Origin: Neurospora intermedia
Taxonomy: Eukaryota > Ascomycota > Sordariomycetes > Sordariales > Sordariaceae
Length of the DNA: 64,000 nt
Direction: 5' to 3'
NCBI GenBank assembly: GCA_037102815.1
Contig: BTPP01000009.1
Coordinates: 558,001 to 622,000 of the forward strand
This document shows positions 45,258 to 56,700 of this stretch, one piece after another. Made by a program: the position numbers and the translations under genes. The notes beneath the pieces were generated by a model. That model was not told the DNA's origin and did no database searches. It worked only from the letters and a program-made list of their open reading frames with translations. The first letter of the stretch is position 1. Every line of letters begins with the position of its first letter.

Positions 45258-48200
45258 GGTGATGGATGTGGTTGTGGTTTTAGGGCTGGAGGCTGAGGAT
45301 GTTTTGCTGAAGATGCAACTGGATGAGAAAAAGGTTCAGTTGAGGTTGGATCGTGGACTGAGAAACAAAGGACGAGAGGAGGATGGGCGGGCTCTGTCGC
45401 GCTCGAGGGGGGAAGATTGGGTGTTTATATACGGAGGCGGGGTCTCCTGGCGCGACCGAGTGATTTCGCTGATTCTTCCCTGCCCCGACGGACCTCCCGT
45501 CTCCCCCTGCGACCTGGGGGCCCTCTGTGACCTCCTGGAAGCCGCTACCCCCAGCCCATTTCCCGGGGATATGTGGCCCGTGCACCCCACTAACACACGC
45601 TGAAAGAACGATAGAAGCCGGCCAGTGGCCCCGATTCCTGTTCCCTCGTTCCATGTCAACACGATGTGGAAGCTGGGGCTCCGGACCTTTTCCTTTTCGC
45701 TTGTCTCATGAGAAGGGGAAGAGACCTCGAGAGCATGCTTCGTTGTGTCGGGTGCTTGTTGATGAGATCTCCCGTCCCTACGTACAGTACCCTCTCGGTC
45801 CCCATCCCCTTCCCCTTCCTCTTCCTCTTCCCCTTCCCCCTCCTCTCCCCTCCCCTCCCCTTGTCTTCCCGTTTCCATGGACTCGGCTGGAGATGCAGTG
45901 GTGCTGTCCCATGTCCCATCGATCCCACTTGTTCTTTTTATTTCCCTTTCCCTTTTTCTATTCCGTTTCTCCTCTTTTTGGAAACCGATTGGGGTCCAGG
46001 GGAGGGCGGATGCCGATGGATGTCCATTCCAGATGGAGTCTGGTCCGGACAGATTGGATGATCCAAGGTGGGACACGGCATCACTTCACTGGCCCAAAAA
46101 GAAGGATGCCCGTTCTGCCGCCCGTCACCTTTTCTCGTCGACTCGCAGGTTATCAATGTGCCTGTGTGTGTGTGTGAGGTGGCATGGCATGTCGCATATC
46201 GGTCGGTCGGTCGGCATGGCTGGCTGGCTGGCTGGGTTGGCACAATCGAAGCCGCAGGGCATCAATCCATCAATCCCGCATCCCATCTCTCAGATTCAGT
46301 ATCTCGCCCATCCCATCATCTTCTATCTATCTATTTATCTCTCTTCTTCAACCAGAAAGCAACGTCAACCTACAGGAGGGATCATTGCTTGGCTACACTA
46401 CCTTATGCTTCCGACGACTCGACAGCACATTGTTACTCTCCATTGTTTCAATCAAGACCCCGGATGGCTGCCCGATTGCTTATACATCAACAACAGATCC
46501 GGACCTGCTTTTAAAAAGTCGACTGCGAGTCGCTCAAGCTGCTACTGACCTTACAGATAGAAACAGAGAACAGTCCGTCTTACCTATGACACAAGCGGAC
46601 AGATTCACCCCCAGCTTGCGACATCTTACAGCTTGGCGCTGGCGCACCATTTCTCCTCATTTCACCCGACACCACATGGCCGGCACTACACCATCACACA
46701 CGACGAAAAAAAGGGATTGAAGCAGATCCGATCACAGAGGGTAGGGGGGGCCCATGACGACGTTTGGAACAGCGCTGGCGTGGCACATTTCTTCAAACTG
46801 CATGTCTCTTGGGTTCTCGATGACTACGACGCTGGCACTTTCCATTGGGGTGCCATTGTCGGCCACTGGCTTGAGACCCAAGAAGCTGCCGCCACACCGT
46901 TTTGACGCTTTTCCGCTTTGGGCGACGAATTAAATCAGATGCAACAAAAAACTTGCAGGGAGTGCGGATTTCTGATTGGCCAGCCCAACCACAGGTCATC
47001 CACTTTGTACCTCTGCTTGTCCATCATGCGCACCCCACCATCGCCGACCGTCGACTCTGACCTCTGATTTCGAGAGCTCCCCGATCCCCCTTCTCGACTT
47101 CAAAACCGCTTTCCTCGTCTTCTCTCGCTTCTTCGCTCGGCGGCCCGGCCGATATCAAAGAGCGAGAGATTGGCCCTCTGTCTGGTCTGATTTTGACAAA
47201 CTTTTTAGCGCAAAAAATGACTGCAAAATGCCACTTTGCGTCAGGACGTTGGAGGAGTTCCATCCTCGCTGCCGTCGCTTTTTGCATCGTGTTTTTGCAT
47301 CTTGTCGTGCTCTTCGTCGCAACCGGTACTTTGCAGCGAAACCGTAACAGCACAACACCAACCCCTGTTTCGGTAAACCAAAGTGCCATTGTCATCTGAA
47401 GAATGCCATTTGGATTCATTTTGCAGCTTTATTTCTGTAATTTGAGCTGTGAGGGGTGCGCTATCTGCGATCGTGTCAGAAGTCACCTGTGATGGTTCGT
47501 CGCGCGATCGTGAAGCTATCCACGAAATGACCACTGTCAAGCTATTTCGATGCACCGCACCACAACAGGCTGTCTAAACTCGATGAACGCATGTCAAGTC
47601 ATTGCTTTGAGTCTCTACTTGACGTCTGTCATATTTTTCATTGATAAATCCTACTTTTCAATGCAGATTGTCGGTCCAAAGTCGAGAGGTATCGCGATGC
47701 GTCGAGGTCGTGCGATCACGCAACTGCCCATTCACCATTCTGAGATGCACTACATCCTCCTCAACGCAACCCCCAAGTCTGAAAACTCACACATCTGTTC
47801 GGCCTCGCTAACCTCTTCCTATCTGCGCTTCTTTTGTTTGACTTTCACTTCCGGGTTGCCAATGTTTGAGGCTGAATTGTTTACGAACGCCGCGTCATCT
47901 TCCAAACCGACTCAAGTCCGCGCACCACGAGGCTACCACCCACCCAACATCACAACCTGACTTGGACACCTAAAATTCATGACAACCTACGGCTCCTCGC
48001 ATGATTTACACAAATGAAAATCATTTCGTCTCATCAAAGACTCTGCTTCAGATTCATTTTCCAACCACTCCGGCGCATAATCAACATTTTACAACAGCAC
48101 AAGCCTGGAAAAAACGAGCGACACCGATCGGTCAACATCCATCCCCTTTCCTCACACGAACGTGCGGGTGCCGCCGTGAACTGAGTCTGATGCCCTTGCT

Positions 48201-49097
48201 AGCCTGTCGAGCCCTGGCTGCCCATCCAGGTCCCCTCACTAACAAGGCGGACCCCTATTCGGTCATTGGACCATTTCCTTATCTTATCTGTGTAAGAAAA
48301 GTCCCCGGTCAGTGGTCCACTTGCGTCCGAACCCCATTCCTTAGGTAGGTAACTGACCGCCCGCGGCCCAGCCGCCAGCGTCATCCAACCCCACCTTTGG
48401 CCTTGTCCCCTTGCCAAGCTTTTTTTGCTTGTTCCATTTTGGGTGATGAAGCTTTCAATTCCCCACGATTCCCTTGCCTGCCGCATGATAGTTTAAAACT
48501 GCCTGCCGGATGAAAGAAATGTCAGATCCATTGACGGCCCTGCTCTGCCGCAAAGGCAACGCAGCCCTACGGACGGAAGACCAGACCTACCGCACCGCAT
48601 GGACCACACCGCGCGCGGAACGAAAAAGGATTAAAGACCCACTCACTTTGCACAACGGGCGGCATTCCATCCGTGGAACTTTTCCAAATTCCATCATCCC
48701 GCCCACACCCACACCGCGCGCGCGTGCCGGTATGATCCACACCTAGTGTACTGCGGTTGCGAGCAAAAGTAAAACCCCCTTGTCAGGTATCTTGCACGGA
48801 CCACCATAGCCAGAGCTTCGTGAGCACTGTGTGGTCGACGACCTGATCCATGGGTTTAACTTACCCATCTCACCATAGTAATCCACACACACACACACAC
48901 ACACAAACACCGAACTCTCGACCGATCACCGAGAGACGGGACCAGACCGTGATCCACACACGCACACCCACCCACACACATACACAACCTTAAAGTGAAA
49001 ACTCTTCCAACGGACCCTTTCATCTAGGGTATACAAGAGAAAAGAACAAGCAAATCCCTCAACCAATCCAAACAAATGGCAGCTTGTTCATTCAGCT
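45258..49097. other. Long gene-free region, histone H1 upstream side
   Basis: 3.8 kb hold the H1 promoter and no coding sequence that I can support. The minus strand at 45860-45780 is purine-rich (the plus strand reads CCCCTTCC repeats). GGTCGGTCGGTCGG and GGCTGGCTGGCTGG repeats lie at 46199-46234, and (AC)n at 48887-48905. Many frames on both strands stay open because GC is moderate, but none has features, splice sites plus start, or repeats of a family. Confidence 0.5.
45424..45431 (-). promoter_or_regulatory. TATA box of histone H1
   Basis: TATATAAA read on the minus strand, about 170 bases upstream of the H1 ATG at 45257. It lies in a GC-rich setting that makes the match stand out. Function is inferred. 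Confidence 0.5.
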
Positions 49098-49170
49098 GCC
49101 CGGCTAGCTCAATCGGTAGAGCGTGAGACTCTTAATCTCAAGGTTGTGGGTTCGACCCCCACGTCGGGCT
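49098..49170 (+). tRNA. tRNA-Lys (anticodon CTT)
   Basis: A full 73-base cloverleaf without an intron. The acceptor GCCCGGC pairs with GTCGGGC (one G-U). The D arm is GCTC AATCGGTA GAGC. The anticodon arm is TGAGA CTCTTAA TCTCA, with CTT at 34-36. The T arm is GTGGG TTCGACC CCCAC. The discriminator is T. A run of seven T at 49198-49204 is the likely RNA polymerase III stop. It reads AAG codons. Confidence 0.97.
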
Positions 49171-49197
49171 CAATTCCCGGCGTTCAGACGCCTTCTC

Positions 49198-49204
49198 TTT
49201 TTTT
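49198..49204 (+). terminator. Pol III terminator of tRNA-Lys
   Basis: Seven T on the coding strand, 28 bases after the tRNA 3' end, as expected for RNA polymerase III. Confidence 0.7.
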
Positions 49205-49827
49205 GTTCTTTTTCTTTTTTTTTATGTTGTCATCTCTCTCTTTTGGTTCTTTCGAATGTTGACTTGAGCAAGCACTGGGTGTTCTCCTTTTGTCTGTATA
49301 TGTGTGCATGACCTCCTCGGTTGTTTTCGCTCTTGTCTTCAGCATTTAATGTGGAAACTTGTATGTCTTCCACATTAACATCGTGAGTATTCGAGGGATA
49401 TCATCCTGCTGTGTAGTACAGCAATCCTCGTTGTTTACCGTACCCTCCTAGGTTGAGGTAGTTCCTTTTCCTTTTCCAAGTACTGGAATGTCCGTGTGGT
49501 GAACCATCTCGCATTTTGTCCCTATATTGCTACGGTTGTTAGCATCGGAATTATATCATCACCAGAACCCGTCATACTGGACTCCCACCTGACTTCCTAT
49601 CATGTCAGTTCCTAATTCCTTTCATGGGCATAAAATCATCTCTTCAGATGTCAAGTTCTATCAAAAAAGGTAGACTTCCCAGCTGCGGATGAGCTGCCCG
49701 TCACCAGACAAGTACAACCACTCCAGTCACTATTCTATTCTATTCTAGGTTCAAATAGAAGTCTATTGTACGGTAATGACACTCCGCGATCGCTCACCCA
49801 CCAACACGTTGCTTGTCTTCCGACCTA
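49205..49827. other. Spacer between tRNA-Lys and MITE
   Basis: No gene is seen. The DNA is T-rich just after the tRNA and otherwise ordinary, with no clear sign of RIP. Confidence 0.5.
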
Positions 49828-50487
49828 GGGCGTGTTCGTTACCGCAGTAAAAAGTTAGAGGGTATTCAGATTTGCAGAGTTCGGCTCGTAGTAAGCATAC
49901 TGGCTTACTGAACTGCGCAGTGTTCGGTAAATCGCAGTAAAAATGGTTAATTTTCATGCAGGTCGCTGCAACTACCTGCAACCACCTGCACTTTCTCCAA
50001 ATCGTCGATTTAACCAATCAGAGGGCTAGAATCTCCTTGATTCTTAACCGATTTCCTTACTGCACTACAGCTCGATTTTGAGCCGTAGTACAGTAAGGAA
50101 CGTAGTTGAGAACCACCTATAGCGCTTCACCCCTATAATATAGGGGGTTACCGTCGCAAAGCTTGAAAGAGAAAAAAAAAAAAAATTTCCTAAAGACGGT
50201 AAATGAGGCTATTCCCAATTGAAATCTACTATTTGAATTACACAATATTTTATACAGTATATATACTGTAGTCATTGTAGAAGGGAAGATTCGAATTGAA
50301 AAGATGACTACCGGGGGGGGGGGGGGGGGGGGGGGCATTGGTTATATATACCTATCGAACACAGCACAGTAAGGTAAAGGGTCTTGGCGTGCCTTAATGT
50401 TGCAGGAATGCAGCTGTACTATACAGTAGAATCTGCACAGTAATGCAATATCCCCCCTAACTTTTTACTATAGTAACGAACACGCCC
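49828..50487. mobile_element. Non-autonomous DNA transposon (MITE), PIF/Harbinger-like ends
   Basis: The left end GGGCGTGTTCGTTAC and the reverse complement of the right end agree over 35 bp with about four mismatches; a shared core AGTAAAAAGTTAG follows the first 15 bases. CTA on both sides (49825-49827 and 50488-50490) is the likely 3 bp target duplication. The 660 bp element has no ORF of transposase kind. Inside lies a hairpin with two nearly perfect 21-base arms (50053-50073 and 50080-50100), a palindrome TACAGTATATATACTGTA at 50253-50270, and a run of 23 G. GGGCGTGTT-type ends with 3 bp duplications are usual for PIF/Harbinger, but the family cannot be fixed without the transposase. It is AT-rich but not saturated by RIP. 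Confidence 0.82.
50313..50335 (+). repeat. Run of 23 G inside the MITE
   Basis: An unbroken G tract at a length that should be unstable in replication and could form a quadruplex. The true length may differ from this assembly. Confidence 0.85.
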
Positions 50488-50545
50488 CTAGTGTATCTAA
50501 TTACTTGGAACGGGATGCATTATCATATATACTTAAAATAATAAC

Positions 50546-50900
50546 TGCTGGGCTCTTTGGGTATTACGCGAAGATGTGCTTCACAAGTAATAACAACAGA
50601 GAATAATAGAGTAAGCAATTAGTTGCTGGACAGAGCAATAGTACGTAACGATTAACGATAGTCTTATTAAAGGAAGCTAAAGATAAAACCTATCGCGAGC
50701 CTCAACCTAGGACCTCGCATACGACTTCACTAAATATAAGTAAGATAAATATAAGGTTAGTATAATATAAATTAATAATCCGTCAATTTTAATAGAGGTT
50801 AACGGGACGAACACTCTTATATAACAGACTATACACTTTAACGAGCAGCTACTATAATAAGATAGAACATTTAAGTATCTACTAAAAATGCCCTATAATA
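50546..50900 (-). repeat. 3' LTR (left end) of the retrotransposon fossil
   Basis: 355 bp, alignable along its length with 61457-61808. Its outer 150 bp keep more G and C than the inner part. Confidence 0.88.
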
Positions 50901-53700
50901 TCTCCCCCTCAATAAAAGGAGAAGAGTATTCGCTATTTATATAATATTATTAAATTTAATTATATATATAAAAAATCCGGTCATCTATTAGAACCTCTAT
51001 TTATTTACCTATATCTAAATTAGCTAGTAAATATAAAAACGTACGCCCACCCGAATAAAGTATATAGTTCGATAACCTAATACCGATCCTTTAATAATTA
51101 TATTCGTAATAAGGTAAGCGATTATTAAATTTATCCTCCTCTATCTTATTATTTTTATTTATATAATATATATTTTAACGGGACTATTTACGTCCTAATA
51201 GAGAGTCCTCCTACTTTTAATTAGTAGGAACGTAGCTATAGCGAGGAGAATAAGTAGAAAATAAAGTATTAAAGCAAGAGCCCGAGCGAGCCGATATAGT
51301 ATAAAGTTTATTAAATAATTTAATTAAGTTAAGTATAAATTAAAGCGAAAGGTTATTAGAACGAATATTATAAGGAATAGTAATATTAAAAAGAGTATTA
51401 AGTATACGAATTTTATTAATAAACGAAGTAGCGGGATAGTATTAGATATAAAACTTTTACGCTTCTCTAAATTTAGTACGAAGGGACGTTAATTCTATTT
51501 ATATTATTTATATAATTCTTCCCTAATATTTATTAGAAGCCGTTAATACTATAATCTACTTCTCTAAAATATTCGCTAATATTCCTTTAATCTCTTTATA
51601 AGAAATAAAATTAATAAGTATTATAGGTTCTCTACTAATTTCGATAGTATAATTAATTACCTTTTTAATTATAGGAAGTTTATTTAAGGTTAATTTAGCG
51701 GGTATTACCTAAATATAGTAAAAATAACTAAATTTACTTAGTAAACTACCGATCTACTCGGGAAATTTAATATTATAATTAGAATATTAAATAATAAATA
51801 ACGTTACCTTCAAAGGGATACGATCGGTAAAATTAATATTATTATCGTATTTCTTATTAAAAGTAAAATTAAGAGTTGCCTTAATATTACGAACTAACTT
51901 ATATTATAAGAAAGAGTAATTATTAGCGAATTATCTTTTATATTCCTCTTTATTTTCTATATATACCTTAATAATCTTTTCAATTTCCGTACGTAATTCT
52001 TAGTCGATTTCAATGCTAAAATTAATACAATTTTTATTATAGTTAGCGAAGGTATTAGTAAGGGTCGGATATATTTTTCCTTTATTATTACTTTTATTAG
52101 TAGTAGCCGAGCGGGATTATACAATTTAAGTTAGAGTTTTATATACCTTTCTCGGAGTTACTTTAGCGGTTAGAATTTTAATACGAAATAGGATAGAAGC
52201 TAATCTAATTACTAATTATAAAACTTTATAAGCCTTACTAATTAATTAAATAATCTCCTTATACTCTTAAATTTTAGAGAAATTAAAATTGCTATTCCTA
52301 ATAATACAATTATTAGGGTAAATTGTATAGAGAGTTGGTAGGAAGCGCGTTTAAAAGTATTTACTAATAATAATAAACTCCTTTATATATCCTTTTCCGA
52401 AGATAGCGTTACTAAATTTAATTACTATTATATAAATTAAGTCGAATTCTTTGCTAAAATACAATTCCCAAATTTGGGTATCGTTAAAATTAGTAATAGC
52501 GTTAGATACTTACTCCTACTAGGGTCTATAATAATTATTAGAAATTAAGTCCTTAAGTAGTCCGTTTAATAAGAATATAGGTATAAAGTAGGTAAGATTA
52601 CCCTCGAGGGAATATAAAATTACTATATCCAAATCAATTAATTTATTTATATAATCGATAGTATTATATAAAATAGAGTATAACTTATTTTCATATAGTA
52701 TAAAAAAATAATTAGCGGTTAAAATTAATATTATACGTTTATTATTATCCGCCTTTTTGGGGTTATATACTAAAATGCCCTAGGTAGTACCAAAAGATTT
52801 AGGGAGGCGAATAAATAGATTATAGGGAGTATAATTTTAACCGAAGTTATTAAATATATTAATAATATACTTATAACGGACGTAATTAAAGAATTATCCG
52901 AATAGGATTATATTTATCTATTTAATAAGGTCGGCTATAAAATTAGGCAATATAATATATATACTATTAATTTCTAAACTAATAATTTTACTAAAAATAT
53001 TATTAATAATATAACGGCTAAAGTATCTTACTATATTAATTAGTATACCGAATTAAGGGTTATATTCGAGCGATTATAGGGTAAACTACCGGTTTATAAT
53101 AAGACTATATAAACTGCTGTCGTAATTAAAATTATTAATTTAATCGTTGAGGGTAGCAATTATATTATTAACCGGCGGCGGGGATTCTATATTAATATCG
53201 GCTATTTTAATATACTAAAATCGTAATTAGTAAATATAAAATAAGGTAGATTAATAAATAATAATTAGTCTAATAAAATTATTATATAATAAGAGCCGTA
53301 GTAGAATTGAACGTTATAGGGATAAGGTAAGTAGTAGTAAAATTATTAGAATAAAAAGGAGAGAGGGTAAAAATAGTTAGATAATTTTAATTTCTTTTAA
53401 AAATTATATATATGTACTAAAACTCTTCCTCTATAAATACCTACCTATTAGGGCCGTTTACTATATATAACTATAATTACCGTTGCCTCTATACGACCGT
53501 ACGTACCTACTTAGTTAAAATAGAAAATATTTTAATCGAAACTATAAGTAACATATAATATATTATCCTATATACTACTAGTATTAGGTTTACCTCCGCT
53601 TAGGCGTACTTTTAAGTAGAATTCTAGAAATTTTGATAGAAAGTTATAGAAAATATAACTTCTTATAGAAATATTTAACGAAAAAGAAAATAAAATATAA
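50900..53700 (-). other. Extra decayed coding-like stretch behind integrase in the fossil
   Basis: Between the end of the integrase traces and the 3' LTR lie about 2.7 kb that usual Ty3/gypsy elements do not have. Parts of it, notably about 52.8-52.3 kb on the minus strand, still show coding-like texture. I do not recognise a family. It could be an extra gene of the element in the position of env, a captured piece, or another element inserted here. It is broken. Confidence 0.4.
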
Positions 53701-56700
53701 AATAAAAGAAAAAACTCTTAAATTTTTATAGTTTCTAATAACTTCCCCCTCTTTTAGCGAAAAAATAGTTACTTCTTCTATTTATTTTAATAATACTTCT
53801 ATAGGATTATATTATTAATATACTAAACTACCCTTCTATAATTACTTCTGAACGGTAATTTTAGCGGATATTCCGTATTAAAGTCCTTTACTAACTCCTT
53901 CGAATTCCTTATAAATTTACTATACAATTCCTATATATTATTCTTATTTTAATACTTAATCTATTTAACTAAATATTATATATTTAACAGTCCTTAACTT
54001 TTAACTATAAGATTTTCGACCTCCTATTCCTCTTAACTATTAATTTTAACCGGTAAGGGTAGTAGAACCTTACAATTAAAAGGATCGGGACCCTATACTA
54101 ACTTATAAAAATATACTATAGAAATAATAGAATAGGTGCGCTAAGTACTAGGCAAATCGAACTTGTAAGCTAGTAGGCCAACTTTCTTAAGAATTTAATA
54201 GGGGCTTATTCTTTTTATTAATTACTTCTTCTTTAGACTTCTAAATAAATAATAACCTTTACCTAAATATAAATAAATTTTATTACCTACGTCGAACGTT
54301 ATCGGAGAATACTTAGAATTATATCGTTCCTTAATAGCTATCCTAGCCCAATTAATAAATTTTGCAGCCTCGAATTAATATTTTTAATAAATAATAACTA
54401 AAGACTCTATTATAGTAGCTTCCCAATTATCCGGTATAAGTAGATCGAAGGCCGCCTATAGCTTAAAGCTATATATTAACTTATTTAATAATAATCCAAT
54501 AGTAGATTAAATAGTATTATTCAAATTATATTACAATACTACTAATATTAATATCCAAGGAATAACGTTCGTTATATACTATATATAAATAGCTATTTTA
54601 ATAGTTTAGTTCGTTCTTTCCGACTATCCGTCCGTTTAAACGTAGTAAACCATTAAAAATAATAAATTAATAACTAATACTTCGAAAATATTCTTCTAAA
54701 TAGTAGAAATAAATTTAGAATTTCAGTCGCTAATAATAACTATTAATAAACCCTAATTATAAAACTATAAAATCCGAAATAATACTTTAGCCTATTCCCA
54801 CGTACTATAAATAGAATAGTTAACTATTAGTAACACCTTCTTACTAAACTTATAAATAATAATATATATAATATCAAATTCTAAGAAACCTTCTAAAACC
54901 TATATAGTACCGGCTGCTTTAATTATCGGTATATCGGTAATAAAATCTATAGTAATTATATAAAATGGCCTTAGGAACGTCCGAATTAGTAGTAATTCTC
55001 TAAAGGTCGGATATTTATTCCACTAATTTTAATAATAAATTTCGTAATATTTAATATATTTATATACTATCTAAGTCTTTCTCCTTATATAAAAGTACGC
55101 CAAATTATCTATTATCCTATTAATCCCAAAATAGTATTTTTTATTATATATTAGCTCTAATATTTTTTATATATAAACCCGAGGAATATACAACCGACGT
55201 ACATCTTAATAATTAATATAATAAAGCAACCTATCCTCGAATAGATAGGGGCCCATTAGCAAATTTAAACGCTTTCCCGATCATTGTATATAGACGTACC
55301 TTAGAGCGTTAACTTTATTAATTAGCCGGAGAACCTTAATATATTTAGAATCCTTAAAATAAACCTTAATTAATTATTAGCGAAATTCTAATATAATAAT
55401 CAGCGAAACTTAACGTATATCCGGAATAATTTTAGTATATATAAATAAAAAAGTATTAAAATTATTCTAATAATTAACGTTCTATACTTCTACAAAATTA
55501 AATTAAATATTAGTTAATTCGTTAGAAATATCGTTCTTATCCGTAGTTTTAACGGTCGGTAGTCTTAATAGTATATCTAATATAATATTTAATAATTTAA
55601 AAATATAGAATATATTCAAATTGAATTGTAATGCCCAATTAGCGGTATTTATAAGCTTTAGGTTAGCCTTAACCAAATCTATCGTACACAACGAGGTATA
55701 TTTAACGATCCTAGCAGTAGAAATATAATTAATAATAATATTAATTTAATATTTATTAAATTAAATTATTTTTCGAAATTTCCGTAGGACTTAAATAATA
55801 ATTACGATTTTTATTTTTATAGAGCTATATTTCTTTTCGGTTAAAAATATTAATCTTAATAGGAAATATATTAGTTTAATTATAGTTAATAGAATTTTAC
55901 TTATTCTAAGAATAAATTCCCCGTCCTATAGGCACTTAAATTAGAAAATATAAATACTATAGATTAAATTACTAATATCGGTTTTAATAAAAAGTATATT
56001 ACTTTTTATATAGTAGAAAAGATATACTTAATTATATAAATTTTCCTATATAATATAGAAGGCTTCGTATTCTTCGGGTATTAGCTCGAATTTAACCTTA
56101 GAAGTATATACCCATCGTATTTACTTTATCGAACCTGCCTATAAATTACCCAATTCGCGTACTCGCTTTAATAATTCGGTTTTTCTTCGATTAAATAATT
56201 CCTCTTTAATAATAAACTATAGTATACTTTAATATAACTACCCAACTATATTAAAGTAGGTTTTAAAACTATTAAACGTATTAGGAAAGATTAACTTTTA
56301 AAAGGCTTTAATATAGTCTTCTATACGTTTATAACCTTCTCTATTAATAATACTACTTAATAATTATACTAAAGGATACCCTACAAAAAATTTATTAGCG
56401 TTAATATAAATACAATATTTATTAAAGAGATTTATAATAATAGTTAAATAAACGAAATATTCTTCCTAAATATTATTAAAAATAATAATATTATTAATAT
56501 AAATATATATAAAGGAGTAGTACTCGAAGAACAGTCTATCTATAAATCTTTATATAAATACTAGAAAATTCTTAAAGTTTATTAATATAACATTAAATTA
56601 TTCAAAACCTCGCGGGCTAATAACTACTATATAATTATAATATTTAATAAAAATAAGTAGTTAATAGAAAAATCCGGCGGCGTTAAAAATCGAGAAGAAC

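Noticed and set aside
50541-50545. ATAAC beside the left LTR, also found at 61803-61807, as a target duplication
   Set aside because: The right copy lies inside the right LTR when its ends are set at TG and CA, so it is probably chance.
55503-55691. 62-codon minus-strand open frame in the fossil as a separate gene
   Set aside because: It is a piece of the RNase H region of the broken retrotransposon.
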